Shown one piece after another: positions 1 to 8,643 of a stretch of DNA of 33,367 bases; position 1 is the first letter of the stretch; each line of letters opens with the position of its first letter. The notes under the pieces are model-generated. The model ran no database searches, was not told the origin of the DNA, and saw only the letters and a program-made list of their open reading frames with translations. The translations under genes were made by a program, and so were the position numbers. The stretch comes from Acidobacteriaceae bacterium (GTDB lineage Bacteria > Acidobacteriota > Terriglobia > Terriglobales > Acidobacteriaceae): assembly GCA_030041515.1 (NCBI GenBank), contig JASHNS010000038.1, positions 1 to 33,367 on the forward strand, given 5' to 3'.

Positions 1-295
1 CCGGCTGAAAATAAATCTTAATGACTGCGCGCCCGTTAACTGACTCCGACTCGATGTGCTGGATGTCATTTACCGTCGTCGTCAGCGACCGCTCACTCAA
101 CGTCACGATGCGGTTCGCCATCTGCTCCGGCGAGAAGCCCGTATATTCCCAGATCATCGAGACCACCGGAATGTCGATGTTGGGAAATATGTCCACCGGC
201 ATGCTGACGATGGCCAGCGGTCCCAGAATCATCAGCAGCAGCGCAACGACCGCGAACGTATAAGGGCGTCGCAGCGCCAGACGGACAATCCACAT
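1..295 (-). CDS. RND-family efflux transporter permease subunit, N-terminal fragment
   Basis: Only the first 98 codons are inside the window; the gene runs off the left edge. The ATG at 293-295 is preceded by a GGGAG about 13 bases upstream. The product opens with a short cytoplasmic amphipathic stretch (MWIVRLALRRPYTF), then the first transmembrane helix (about residues 13-31), then the periplasmic start VDIFPNIDIPVVSMIWEYTG, followed by a segment matching the first porter subdomain (SPEQMANRIVTLSERSL). This is the classic N-terminus of AcrB/MexB-like inner-membrane proton antiporters. Family knowledge: such pumps export drugs, metals or lipids together with a periplasmic adaptor and an outer-membrane channel. 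Substrate cannot be judged from this fragment. The Ile-Trp-Glu-Tyr stretch in place of a charged ExVE pattern is more typical of the non-metal exporters found in Acidobacteria, but that is a weak inference. Confidence 0.88.
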   Translation of the reverse strand, partial: MWIVRLALRRPYTFAVVALLLMILGPLAIVSMPVDIFPNIDIPVVSMIWEYTGFSPEQMANRIVTLSERSLTTTVNDIQHIESESVNGRAVIKIYFQP

Positions 296-565
296 ATCGC
301 TTCAGCTTCTCCCGCCTCGGCGGCTCTTCCGGCAGCCGGGAGTCTCCGCTCCGGAGCAATGGTGATTGAGAAATGGCTGGGGCCCGAAACCCCTGAGATT
401 CAGTTCTGCCAGTCCGGTATCGGCTCGGCTGGCACAGGACCTGCCTGATTGCAGCTTTATGTTGATTGAAGACGGATGGACGCGTCGAAAAGACGCCAGC
501 GCCGGTCTCCGGTCTGCTCGCTCCTCTGATGCTCCGGGAATCGCCATCGATTCAGTCTTCAGCGG

Positions 566-1741
566 TTAGGCGTGGCGCCCCCCTGGCGTATTGACCTGCC
601 CTGTGCCGCTCCCCCCGATGGTTTCACACGCGCCCGCCCACTGCTTCATATCCGACGCGGTCCGCCGCAGGTAGTCCGCCGCGTGTTCCTTCCAGACCGG
701 ACCCTGCCAGCCGGCGGCCAGATCCTCCAGTCCGGCGCTCAGCGACCGGTACGCTTCCACCCAATCTGAACCGCTCAGCTTCCGTTCCCGCAGCCAGGGC
801 AACAGCTCCTCCAGCACCAGGATCGCACCCCACTCCATGATGGCGTCTTTCATGTAATTGTGGGCGTTCCGGCGATGCTCCGCCACCGGCGATCCGACCC
901 GCACCAGGCCTCCGAGGTGCTTCACGCACGCCTGCACAAAGTATCCGGAGAAGATGTCGCCATACCGGTCGATCGCCGTGCCGCCGATGGGATACCCCAT
1001 CCGCAGGAAGTAATACGCTGCCACCGCCTCCCGCCGCAGCGCGGTGTTCTGCGTATTTACCGGAGACCAGGTATGCCGCCCCAGTACCCTGGCCTCGCCG
1101 CTCCACGCCGCGACGTGCGGATTCAGCACCAGCCACGTCAGCGCTTCGACATCCGGATCCAGCAGCCACAGACCCGCATTCAGGTGAATGGGCCCGGACA
1201 CAGTCTGCGTTGAAACCGGATTCTGCACATGCCGCGCGGAGAAGGGATAGCCTCGCGGAAAAACGTCGCGCTTGTTTTGCTCAAACCGGAGCAGGCTGCA
1301 GATGTTGTAAAAACCGGCGGCCGCTTCCAGCACCTCGTGCGTCGCTGCCGGTCCCGTCACGACCGCGTGCTCCTGAAACACGTCTTCGCCGTCGCGAGCG
1401 TAATTGTCATCATCGAGCGAGATCACAAAATCGCAGTCGCGCTCCAGCGCCATCAGGTACCCGATATTCCGGCGGTTGTCCGAGTTGTACGGGATAAATT
1501 CACCAGGCAAACCCAGCTTCGCGAGAAACTGCTCCTGCTCTTCCAGAGTGGGGCATTCCGTGCGCAGCCCACGTCGCGTGAGTTCCTTCGCCCGCTCGAA
1601 GGCCGCCGCCGGAGTCTTCCTGTCAGGGATCACGATCACCTCGACCTGATCCAGCCGGCCAAATTTTTCGAAATTCCGGTAGTAGTCTTCCAGCACGACC
1701 GGATCGAAGATCGTGGTCAGGACAACACAGGCTTTGGTCAT
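566..1741 (-). CDS. GT75 reversibly glycosylated polypeptide-like protein (UDP-arabinopyranose mutase-like)
   Basis: This 391-residue protein resembles plant reversibly glycosylated polypeptides (GT75), which interconvert UDP-arabinopyranose and UDP-arabinofuranose and become autoglycosylated on arginine. Seen here: a DDD triad at 110-112 (context VISLDDDNY), the same position as in plant proteins; the block RGYPFSAR at 163-170, matching plant RGYPFSLR, whose two arginines are the residues studied in rice UAM; a later GLWLLDPDVEALT segment and a DRYGDIFSGYFVQACVKHLG block like the plant GRYDDMWAGWCIKVICDHL. Length is close to the plant family (about 350-360) with an extra C-terminal tail. The ATG start has GGAG five bases upstream. 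It lies 19 bases after a GT2 gene, so the two are probably cotranscribed. Mutase activity is inference; a GT75 protein could instead transfer a sugar or remodel another NDP-sugar. Confidence 0.8.
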   Translation of the reverse strand: MTKACVVLTTIFDPVVLEDYYRNFEKFGRLDQVEVIVIPDRKTPAAAFERAKELTRRGLRTECPTLEEQEQFLAKLGLPGEFIPYNSDNRRNIGYLMALERDCDFVISLDDDNYARDGEDVFQEHAVVTGPAATHEVLEAAAGFYNICSLLRFEQNKRDVFPRGYPFSARHVQNPVSTQTVSGPIHLNAGLWLLDPDVEALTWLVLNPHVAAWSGEARVLGRHTWSPVNTQNTALRREAVAAYYFLRMGYPIGGTAIDRYGDIFSGYFVQACVKHLGGLVRVGSPVAEHRRNAHNYMKDAIMEWGAILVLEELLPWLRERKLSGSDWVEAYRSLSAGLEDLAAGWQGPVWKEHAADYLRRTASDMKQWAGACETIGGSGTGQVNTPGGRHA

Positions 1742-1760
1742 TGAGACTCCATTGGAAATG

Positions 1761-2564
1761 CTAAGCGCGAGTCGCTTCCAGACGAAGCAGCGGCGCGTCC
1801 GGCAACAGCAGCGAATCCGGGTTCGTAAAGCGCGTCCTGAATCCGGTGCGGAAATACACGAAGTTTCGGAAGAACGGATTCTGCGATTCGCCCTCGATGC
1901 GTGCCCGCCACGTCGTCATCACTTCTACCACGGGGACGCCCAGTCGCAGCGGCTTCACCAGGCACTCGAAGAGGAACGGATGCCGCAGTTCTTCCCACCC
2001 GATGCTCTGGATCACCGGCGTCGGATACACCCGATACCCAAACGTCAGATCGGTCAGGCGCACTCCATAGAGCACAGAAAAGAACGCCTGAAAAATCCAG
2101 TTCGCCACCAGCTTGATGGGCAGATATCCGGCAAACGTTCCCCCCCTCAGCCAGCGTGAACCAGCCACAATCGCCCATGGTGTCTTCTTCGCCTGTTCGA
2201 TCAGCCTTCCCAGATCGTTCGGCTCGGTTTCCAGATCGCTGGCCATCAGAACCGTGTGACTGCCCCGCGCCAGGGCATAACACTCGCGCAGCGCGCCGCC
2301 CAGGAAAGGCAGCGTCTGGTGATGCACCACCACCAGTTCGCCCAGCTGTACCTTCAGCCGATGCACCACCGCCATCGCCTCGGGCGTCGTTCTGTCGCAG
2401 ACCACAATCAGAATTTCCCGGATGGAGGGTTGCGCATCGCGCAGGATGATCTCGACGGTCTGCTCCAGCGAAACCGTCTCGTTCATCACCGGCATAACAA
2501 TGCTGGCCGATTGAAAAGGCCCGGGATAATCCGGGCTGCCTCGATACCGGTATTTCTGCGCCAT
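1761..2564 (-). CDS. GT2 family glycosyltransferase (dolichyl-phosphate mannosyltransferase-like)
   Basis: The product of 267 residues has a GT-A fold start (SIVMPVMNETVSLEQTVE), a nucleotide-sugar region (ILIVVCDRTTPEAM) and the acceptor-side DLETEPNDLGRLIEQ segment, with the DLE standing where family members have a DxD metal-binding motif. A later AGSRWLRGG matches the family's GSR motif, and LTDLTFGYRVYP resembles the D-x-x-x-GFR motif. A hydrophobic stretch (LVANWIFQAFFSVLYGV) may associate with the membrane. The frame stays open far upstream to 3110, but that extension is antisense to the phosphorylase gene and has no family similarity. I chose the ATG at 2562-2564, which has GGGGAG three bases upstream. 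The gene ends 19 bases before the GT75 gene. Likely role: transfer of a sugar from an NDP-sugar to a lipid carrier or a growing glycan at the cytoplasmic face. Confidence 0.85.
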   Translation of the reverse strand: MAQKYRYRGSPDYPGPFQSASIVMPVMNETVSLEQTVEIILRDAQPSIREILIVVCDRTTPEAMAVVHRLKVQLGELVVVHHQTLPFLGGALRECYALARGSHTVLMASDLETEPNDLGRLIEQAKKTPWAIVAGSRWLRGGTFAGYLPIKLVANWIFQAFFSVLYGVRLTDLTFGYRVYPTPVIQSIGWEELRHPFLFECLVKPLRLGVPVVEVMTTWRARIEGESQNPFFRNFVYFRTGFRTRFTNPDSLLLPDAPLLRLEATRA

Positions 2565-2812
2565 TCGCTCCCCAGGCCCCCTGCCAGCTGCGCAAACCTC
2601 TGTCGAGATCTTTCGCAGAAAGCTGCTCCCTCCGCGAAAATGCGGCCAGGAGGCGCTCTGCCGTCCGGCAGGTCTGTCCGTCCCGCGAGCCTTGAGGTGG
2701 AAACCTGGATAAATCCTAGCGAAAGCGTGCCGTCCTGCCAATTGCCGATTGGCGAGGGAAAACGCTGCAGCAAACGGCGGACAGGAGCTTCCGCTTCTGA
2801 ACGACCCTCCGC

Positions 2813-4594
2813 TTACCGCACCAGCGTGTTCTCCAGGTCTGCTTCCGCCGGCTCTGTGGACTTCTCCACGCGCCGCTCCGGGAAGTACGCGTTGATCACG
2901 TACTGCTCCAGCATGCGCTGTGTATTGAAGAACGATCCGTTCAACGCGATGGCCGACCGCATGATGCGCCGCCATTGGCCCTGATCTTTGTAATACAGCG
3001 GCAGAATCGTCTGCTCCAGATGCTCGTACATCGACTGCGCCTCGACCGGCTCGTCGTCGTGATCGTCGATGGCCCATCCCGTCACGCCTTCGATCCATCC
3101 TTCGATCCACCAGCCATCCAGGATGCTCAGGCTCGGCACGCCGTTCAGCGCGGCCTTCATCCCGCTGGTTCCTGACGCCTCATACGGACGCCGCGGCGTG
3201 TTCAGCCACAGGTCCACCCCGCCCGTCAGCAGCGCCCCCAGCTTCCACTCGTAATTTTCCAGGTACACGATCTTCAGCGCGCTCTCCCGCAACTGGTTGG
3301 CCAGCTCGATCACCCGCCGTATCTTTGCCTTTCCCGGCTCGTCCGCCGGATGCGCCTTGCCCGCATACAGCACCTGCATCCCGCCCATCTGCTCCGCCAG
3401 GCGCACCAGCCGTTCCGGATCGGTAAACAGCAGATCGGCCCGCTTGTAGGTGGCCGCCCGCCGCGCGAAGCCAAGCGTGAAAACGTCCTCGCGCATCTCC
3501 ACGCCCGAGCGCTCCTTTACCGCCTTCAGCAACTCGCGCTTTGAGGCTGCGTGCGCCTCCACAATCTCGTTCTCCGGAATATCGATTGCATAGCGCAGCG
3601 TCACGTTGTCCTGGCGCCAGCGCGGCAGGTGACGGTCGAAGACCGCCTGCACCGATGGCGCCGTCCAGGTTCCTGCATGCACCCCGTTGGTGATCGCGTC
3701 GATCCGGTACTCCGGAAACATCTGCCGCGACACTTTGCCGTGCTGCATCGCCACGCCATTCACGAAGCGTGAGAAGCGCAGCGCCACGTAGGTCATGTTC
3801 AGCAGCCCGTCATGGAAGCACCCGAAGCGCTCCAGCATTCCGGCGCGCTCCGGCCCCAGAATGCGATAGGCCTGCTCGCTCGAAAATCGATCGTGCCCCG
3901 CCGGCACCGGCGTATGCGTGGTGAACACGCACTGGCGCCGTACTGCTTCCACATTCTTCTCTGTCGCCGTCTGCAGTCCCGCCCCGCGCAGCTCCTGCTC
4001 CAGTACCGGAACCGTCAGCAGCGCTGCGTGGCCTTCATTCATGTGGTATACGGTGGGCTCGTATTCGAGCGCGCGCAGCATGCGCGCCCCGCCGATCCCC
4101 AGCACCGCCTCCTGGCGCAGGCGATAGTCCGCATCCCCGCCGTACAGATGATCGGTCAGGGACCGGTCGCGCGGATCGTTCTGTTCCAGATCCGTATCCA
4201 GCAGATACACCGGTATCCGGTGCCCCGCCACGCCCTCCATCTCGTATCGCCATGCGCGGATCGCTACCGGACGTCCCTCGATGGTGACGGTCACCACCGC
4301 GTCTTCGGCCGCGAGGCTCTGTTCCGGAGACCACGGCTGCGGCTCTTCCGTCTGCGTTCCGCTCGCATCCAGATGCTGCCGGAAGTATCCCTTGCGATCC
4401 GCCAGCGTCACCGCCGCTACCGGCAGACCCATGTCTGCCGCTGCGCGCAGCGTGTCGCCGGCCAGCACGCCCAGCCCCCCGCTGTACGTCGGCATCTCCG
4501 GCGACGCGGCGATTTCCATCGAGAAATATGCGACGATCCCGTTTTCGCTCGGGCCGCCCGGGGAAAAGTATTGCGAACGATTGATAAAGCGCAT
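2813..4594 (-). CDS. glgP: Alpha-glucan phosphorylase (GT35), short form
   Basis: Glycogen/starch phosphorylases release glucose-1-phosphate from the non-reducing ends of alpha-1,4-glucans using PLP. The 593-residue product begins with AYFSMEIAASPEMPTYSGGLGVLAGDTLRAA, the N-terminal block of the short bacterial/archaeal phosphorylases, and includes YHMNEGHAALL, TTHTPVPAGHDRF, ITNGVHAGTWTAP, and the C-terminal PLP-lysine block EASGTSGMKAALNGV with Lys480. This short form lacks the large N-terminal regulatory region of glycogen phosphorylase (usually above 800 residues), so allosteric control of the muscle type is not expected. The ATG start has only a weak purine-rich site (TTAAGAG). It is on the same strand as the GT2-GT75 pair, which starts 248 bases after its stop, and galK lies upstream; the cluster suggests storage-glucan and hexose-phosphate metabolism. 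Confidence 0.93.
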   Translation of the reverse strand: MRFINRSQYFSPGGPSENGIVAYFSMEIAASPEMPTYSGGLGVLAGDTLRAAADMGLPVAAVTLADRKGYFRQHLDASGTQTEEPQPWSPEQSLAAEDAVVTVTIEGRPVAIRAWRYEMEGVAGHRIPVYLLDTDLEQNDPRDRSLTDHLYGGDADYRLRQEAVLGIGGARMLRALEYEPTVYHMNEGHAALLTVPVLEQELRGAGLQTATEKNVEAVRRQCVFTTHTPVPAGHDRFSSEQAYRILGPERAGMLERFGCFHDGLLNMTYVALRFSRFVNGVAMQHGKVSRQMFPEYRIDAITNGVHAGTWTAPSVQAVFDRHLPRWRQDNVTLRYAIDIPENEIVEAHAASKRELLKAVKERSGVEMREDVFTLGFARRAATYKRADLLFTDPERLVRLAEQMGGMQVLYAGKAHPADEPGKAKIRRVIELANQLRESALKIVYLENYEWKLGALLTGGVDLWLNTPRRPYEASGTSGMKAALNGVPSLSILDGWWIEGWIEGVTGWAIDDHDDEPVEAQSMYEHLEQTILPLYYKDQGQWRRIMRSAIALNGSFFNTQRMLEQYVINAYFPERRVEKSTEPAEADLENTLVR

Positions 4595-4812
4595 CTCTTA
4601 ATAAGTCTCTTCTGGCCTGTCCGAGCGCCGTCTCCCAGAATAAGACAACCTTTTCCGCGAGGACGTTGGATGACCCCCTGTGATTCTTACATCGGCGACC
4701 CCGCTGCTGGGAATCACCCTTCTGTGGAAACTCTCCAACCGGCTCGCTCGCCGTTCAGAATAAACCGTTTTTGCCGCGCAGTGCCCCACTCCAGCCGCCC
4801 CTGCGCCGAGCC

Positions 4813-5997
4813 TCACCCGCTCTTTTCCACCGCATGTGCCCCCGCCGACGCATGGCAGCGATAGATTTCCGCCTGGATCCCGGTTGCCGCCTGATACTCC
4901 TCTCGCAACTGCTCAGCGAACCGTGCCGCCACCTCTTCTTCCACCACATTCACCGTGCAGCCTCCGAACCCTCCTCCTGTCAGCCGGGCTCCGATCAGCC
5001 CCGGCAGGCTCTGCGCTGCTGCCACCATGATGTCCGCTTCCTCGCAACTCGCCTCGAAATCGTCGCGGTAGCTCACGTGCGCGGCTGCCATCAGATCGCC
5101 CAGCCTCTTCAGGTTGCCGCTGGCCAGCGCATCCGCAGCCGCCACCGTGCGCAGATTTTCCGTAATGATGTGCCGGCACCGCCGCATCACGTTGTCGGGC
5201 ATTTCGCTGCCCCATCGCTCCAGATCCTCCGGTGTCGCGTCGCGCAGCAGCGCGATCTCCGGCCGGTGCTCCCGCAGAATTGCCGTTCCTTCTTCCACCT
5301 CCGCGCGGCGCGTCCCATACTCCCCGCCCGCAATGGAGTGCTTCACCATCGTGTTGGCAATCACCAGCCCCACATGCCGCGGAATCGGCGCCAGCCGGAA
5401 CTCCAGCGACCGGCAATCCAGCAACAACGCATGGTCTTCCGCTCCCTGGCACGCGATGAACTGATCCATGATCCCGCACGATGCGCCCACGTATGCGTTT
5501 TCTGCCTTCTGGCACAGCTTCGCGATCGCTGTCCGCTCCATCTTCGCATCCGCCAGGTGCAGCAGCGCCAGTGCCGAAGCGACTTCCACCGACGCTGAAG
5601 AACTCAGCCCGGCTCCCAGCGGAACATTGCCGTGCAGCACCATACTGAACGCCGGCACCTCGACGCCCTCCTTCCGCAGCGCCCACAATACGCCCAGCGG
5701 ATAATCCGACCAATGCTGGGTCCGCTTCTGCGGCACTTCGTTCGCTCCATAGGTCACGCCTTCTTTGAAATTCTGCGACCAGATCTCGATTCGCCCGTCA
5801 CGCCGCGCCGAAATCGACGCAAAGGTCCCGAAGTCAATCGCCGCCGGCATCACGAAGCCCCCCGCATAATCCGTGTGCTCGCCGATCAGGTTCACGCGTC
5901 CCGGCGCCAGGAACACTCGCGGATCGCCCCCAAACTGATTCTCGTGAATCTCCGCGACCAAACTTGCCGCCGGCAATTTGTCGTTGCTCTCAGCCAA
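4813..5997 (-). CDS. galK: Galactokinase
   Basis: GalK phosphorylates alpha-D-galactose to galactose-1-phosphate, the first committed step of the Leloir pathway. The galactokinase signature GRVNLIGEHTDY is at residues 33-44, the GHMP ATP-binding loop PLGAGLSSSASVEVA lies near 120-135, and the C-terminal GHMP motif LTGGGFGGCTVNVV is present; CGIMDQFIACQG carries the conserved catalytic Asp. The frame is also open from a TTG at 6015, but the TTG at 5995-5997 has a strong GAGGAG six bases upstream and gives a normal N-terminus (394 residues), so I prefer it. No other Leloir genes (galT, galE) are in the window. The start lies 39 bases from the stop of the upstream decarboxylase gene, with a heptamer repeat array in between, so cotranscription is possible. 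Confidence 0.95.
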   Translation of the reverse strand: MAESNDKLPAASLVAEIHENQFGGDPRVFLAPGRVNLIGEHTDYAGGFVMPAAIDFGTFASISARRDGRIEIWSQNFKEGVTYGANEVPQKRTQHWSDYPLGVLWALRKEGVEVPAFSMVLHGNVPLGAGLSSSASVEVASALALLHLADAKMERTAIAKLCQKAENAYVGASCGIMDQFIACQGAEDHALLLDCRSLEFRLAPIPRHVGLVIANTMVKHSIAGGEYGTRRAEVEEGTAILREHRPEIALLRDATPEDLERWGSEMPDNVMRRCRHIITENLRTVAAADALASGNLKRLGDLMAAAHVSYRDDFEASCEEADIMVAAAQSLPGLIGARLTGGGFGGCTVNVVEEEVAARFAEQLREEYQAATGIQAEIYRCHASAGAHAVEKSG

Positions 5998-6021
5998 CGT
6001 CTTCTCCTCAACCAATCTCGG

Positions 6022-6049
6022 CTATTCCCTACACCCTATCCCCTATCCG
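6022..6049. repeat. Heptamer tandem array, CTAYNCC type, copy 1
   Basis: Four consecutive 7-base units (CTATTCC, CTACACC, CTATCCC, CTATCCG) fill the gap between the decarboxylase and galK. On the minus strand each unit reads as GGNRTAG. The third unit's CTA (6036-6038) is the TAG stop codon of the minus-strand decarboxylase. Similar arrays lie at 9485-9512, 12676-12703 and 13312-13339. Confidence 0.75.
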
Positions 6050-7373
6050 CTGCTTTTCCCACCCGCTCCCAAATCTCATCTACCCAGCTCAGATGTTCCG
6101 GCTTCATCAGCACCGACCGCAAACAGGTCACCGTGCCTCCACTCTGCGCCCACTCCGCGCCCGCGAAAAACCGAGCCGGCAAATGAGCCAGCGCCAGGTG
6201 CAGACCGCCCTCCGCCGCGCGGTCGAAAATCTCCTGCGCCCGCTGCGACGACTCCGCCAGGCTCCCGGCACGCACCGCCCAGACCACAATGTCCAGCTCC
6301 GGCTTCGGCCCCGCCACAAACTGTGCATCGCCCGCGATTCGCTCGTGCAGCCGCAGCGCCGCTGCCCGTCCCTGCTCCAGCCCGCGCGCAAACTCACCGC
6401 CGGGCACCAGCGGCAGCAGCCGCTGGGTCGTCCACAGCGCCACCGCCGACGCTCCTGCTCGCGAGCACTCCAGACTAATTTCCCCGAGGTGCAATTCGTT
6501 CGACGTGAAATACGTGTACGGCGAATCGTGTTTGTACCACCGCCCCATCGCCGGATCGCGAAACAGCACGCACCCGCACCCATACGGCTGCAGCCCATGC
6601 TTGTGCGGATCTACCACAATCGAGTCCGCCTCGCTGATCCGGTCAAATGCCCGCCGCGCCTCCTCGCCCAGCGTCGAAACCAGCCGGAAATATCCTCCGT
6701 ACGCCGCATCCACATGCACCCGGAAACGGTACCGCTTCCGCAGGTCCAGAATCTCGTCCAGCGGATCTACCGCGCCCAGCGCCGTCGTTCCCAACGTGGC
6801 CACCACCGTTCCCACGTCCCCTGCCTGCAGCGCCGCCTCCAGTGCGCTTACATCCATGCGCCCCCGCGCGTCCGTTTCCAAGCTCGCAAACTCCAGCTTC
6901 AAAACCGCGCTGATGCGCCCATGCGTGTAGTGCGCCTGTTCCGACGCAACCACCTTCTTCCCCGGCGCCATCTGCCCGCCCACCCACAGCGCCTCCAGGT
7001 TGGCGAAGGTTCCACCGCTCGTCAGGTGACCGAGGAATTCCGTCCACCCAAACATTCTCGCAATCTCCCGCACCGCCTCCACTTCCATGCGCGAGCTCGC
7101 ACGCCCGCCATCCAGCGCGTGGTTATTCGGATTCAGCCCCATCGCCAGCGCGTAAGCCGCCCGCGCCGCCGGATGCGGCGGCTTCAGCATCTGCCCCGCA
7201 TACAGCGGATGAAAATAGGGGAAATTCTCGCCCAGCCGCCGCGCCGCCTCGTCCAGCACAGCGCGGGCGCGCTCCATCGCTGCTGGCTCCAGTCGCGCCT
7301 CCGGCAGTCCGGCGAATTCGCCCTCCAGCCGCTCCAGCGCGGGTCCCAGCAGTTCCAGCCAATGCTCACTCAT
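6036..7373 (-). CDS. Pyridoxal-dependent decarboxylase (group II, aromatic amino acid/glutamate type)
   Basis: The product (445 residues from this start) is a fold-type I PLP decarboxylase of the group II family, which includes glutamate, tyrosine/aromatic amino acid, histidine and diaminobutyrate decarboxylases. Seen: HLTSGGTFANLEALW near 116-130 (phosphate-binding), ASEQAHYTHGRI near 143-153 (the His that stacks on PLP), HVDAAYGGY with Asp222, and DPHKHGLQPYGCG with the Schiff-base Lys258. Substrate cannot be assigned. The start is uncertain: ATG 7373 has GGAG about 12 bases upstream, while ATG 7403 (ten residues longer) follows a purine-rich GGGAAAAAG. The last residues ADRG and the stop are encoded by a heptamer repeat array, so the C-terminus may have been trimmed or extended by repeat insertion. 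Upstream, the Gln/Ala-rich gene is transcribed divergently. Confidence 0.88.
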   Translation of the reverse strand: MSEHWLELLGPALERLEGEFAGLPEARLEPAAMERARAVLDEAARRLGENFPYFHPLYAGQMLKPPHPAARAAYALAMGLNPNNHALDGGRASSRMEVEAVREIARMFGWTEFLGHLTSGGTFANLEALWVGGQMAPGKKVVASEQAHYTHGRISAVLKLEFASLETDARGRMDVSALEAALQAGDVGTVVATLGTTALGAVDPLDEILDLRKRYRFRVHVDAAYGGYFRLVSTLGEEARRAFDRISEADSIVVDPHKHGLQPYGCGCVLFRDPAMGRWYKHDSPYTYFTSNELHLGEISLECSRAGASAVALWTTQRLLPLVPGGEFARGLEQGRAAALRLHERIAGDAQFVAGPKPELDIVVWAVRAGSLAESSQRAQEIFDRAAEGGLHLALAHLPARFFAGAEWAQSGGTVTCLRSVLMKPEHLSWVDEIWERVGKAADRG

Positions 7374-7465
7374 CGCAGAAGGAGTCTCCAGAATACTCCG
7401 CATCTTTTTCCCGCGCCCGGGTTTGCACGGGTAGAGAGAAGTGAGAGAAGAGCAGAAGGTACCCC

Positions 7466-7816
7466 ATGAAAGCCGGACGGAATGCAGCAGTGGTTCTCCT
7501 CGCAATGATGACTCTGGCAGGCGCCGCCTGGGCGCAGGATCCCGGAGCCGCAGCCGCCGCGCAGGCGCAGATCGCCGCCGAGCAGGCCCAGATGAATGCC
7601 CAGCAGATGATGTCCGCCGCGCAAATCGGCGCGCAGCAGGCGCAGATCAACATCCAGCAGGTCACTACCGACCCCAGTGACGCGATCGCCAACATGCAGA
7701 TCCAGATGGAGCAGGCCCAGATCGACGCCGAACAGGCGATGCAGCAGGCCCAGCAAGCCAGCCAGCAGGCCATGATCGACGCCCAGCAGGCCGCGCTGGC
7801 CACGTTGCCCAACTAA
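7466..7816 (+). CDS. Small secreted Gln/Ala-rich helical protein of unknown function
   Basis: This 116-residue protein has a clear Sec signal peptide: a basic start (MKAGR), a hydrophobic core (NAAVVLLAMMTLAGA) and a likely cleavage after AWA at residue 23. The mature part (about 93 residues) is 28 percent glutamine and very alanine-rich, with no Lys, Arg, His, Cys, Phe, Tyr or Trp. It contains two halves of AQ/EQ-rich repeats separated by a short break (TTDPSDA), so a pair of amphipathic or coiled-coil helices is likely. AAGG lies six to seven bases before the ATG. I do not recognise a family. The composition could support self-assembly at the cell surface, but that is speculation. The gene is divergent from the decarboxylase with about 90 bases between starts. 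Confidence 0.72.
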   Translation: MKAGRNAAVVLLAMMTLAGAAWAQDPGAAAAAQAQIAAEQAQMNAQQMMSAAQIGAQQAQINIQQVTTDPSDAIANMQIQMEQAQIDAEQAMQQAQQASQQAMIDAQQAALATLPN

Positions 7817-8027
7817 GGCCGTCATCCGCAGGTTCCCGGAACGGCTGTCCTGTCAAACCTCACCCGGGCGCCGTTGCGCGCACGAAATGGCGAAAAATCA
7901 GTGCGCCTGCTGAATCCGTTCGTGTATGCTGGCCGCGTCTTCAGACTCCCGAGTTTCTCCCGGTTATCCGCTGACTGCGTCCTCGCGGCGCTTGGCCCTC
8001 AATTCTTCGTGAAACGGAGAGAAAAGC

Positions 8028-8432
8028 ATGGAATGGTATCGAATGGTCTGGCAGAAGTACGCGCAGTTCGACGGCCGCTCCCGCCGCAGGGAGTACTGGA
8101 TGTTCGCTCTCTTCAACGTCCTCATCGCTTTCGCCGTGTGCGCCTGCATCTTCGTCGCCTTCGTTACCCGAAGTTCCGGCTTCACCATAGCCTTTGGCAT
8201 TCTCTGCTGCCTGTATGGGCTTGCGGGGCTCATCCCCGGCCTCGCCGTTAGCGTCCGCCGCCTCCATGACGTTGGCCGTTCCGGCTGGTGGCTCCTCATC
8301 GACTTCGTTCCTTTTGGGTGTATCGTTCTGCTCATCTTCTTCGTGCTGGACGGCACCCCCGGGCCCAATGAATACGGCCCCGACCCCAAAGGCCGAGCCC
8401 CGTACGGCGCGCAGCCAGTCCCCATCGGATGA
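8028..8432 (+). CDS. DUF805 inner-membrane protein
   Basis: The 134-residue product has the family hallmarks: an N-terminal [23 protein letters not shown] block, in which the F-x-GR-x-RR-x-EYW pattern is diagnostic, then hydrophobic helices near residues 25-47 and 52-75, the [14 protein letters not shown] motif, and a final helix near 92-110, ending in the NEYGPDPKG tail that typifies DUF805 proteins. Family function is unknown. GGAG is eight bases before the ATG. A TATGCT at 7925-7930 could be its -10 element but no convincing -35 is visible. It stands alone between the Gln/Ala-rich gene and the cold-shock gene, all on the plus strand, with about 210-base gaps on each side. Confidence 0.9.
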   Translation: MEWYRMVWQKYAQFDGRSRRREYWMFALFNVLIAFAVCACIFVAFVTRSSGFTIAFGILCCLYGLAGLIPGLAVSVRRLHDVGRSGWWLLIDFVPFGCIVLLIFFVLDGTPGPNEYGPDPKGRAPYGAQPVPIG

Positions 8433-8515
8433 CGCGCCAAAGCATGCCGAGTTCCCCCAAAGCTCGCGGCACGATGCATTTCCGGCGCCTCGAATCTGCT
8501 CCGATTTGCCGACTC

Positions 8516-8524
8516 TGCTACACT
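8516..8524 (+). promoter_or_regulatory. Candidate extended -10 promoter of the cold-shock gene
   Basis: TGCTACACT is an extended -10 element (TGn followed by TACACT, four of six matches to TATAAT). No good -35 is visible. Transcription would begin near 8531 and give a 5' leader of about 110 nt before the cold-shock start, in line with the long leaders of cspA-type mRNAs. Confidence 0.4.
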
Positions 8525-8643
8525 GTGGTTGCGTTAGATTCGAACCGGGCAAGCGCGGTCGATCGCCTCGCCCTACCAGCAGGCCCTGCCAGTTTGGCTC
8601 CGATTCACTTCAGCGCAATTCAATTCAGGACATAAGCAACACA

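Noticed and set aside
302-547. Minus-strand 81-codon frame between the RND and GT75 genes
   Set aside because: No ribosome site or motif; treated as the 270-base intergenic gap that probably holds the RND promoter.
1761-3110. A 449-residue reading of the GT2 gene from an upstream start
   Set aside because: The first 182 residues are antisense to the phosphorylase gene; the GGGGAG-preceded ATG at 2564 gives a normal family start.
4598-4816. Minus-strand 72-codon frame between glgP and galK
   Set aside because: Low-complexity, overlaps the galK stop codon, and lacks a ribosome site.
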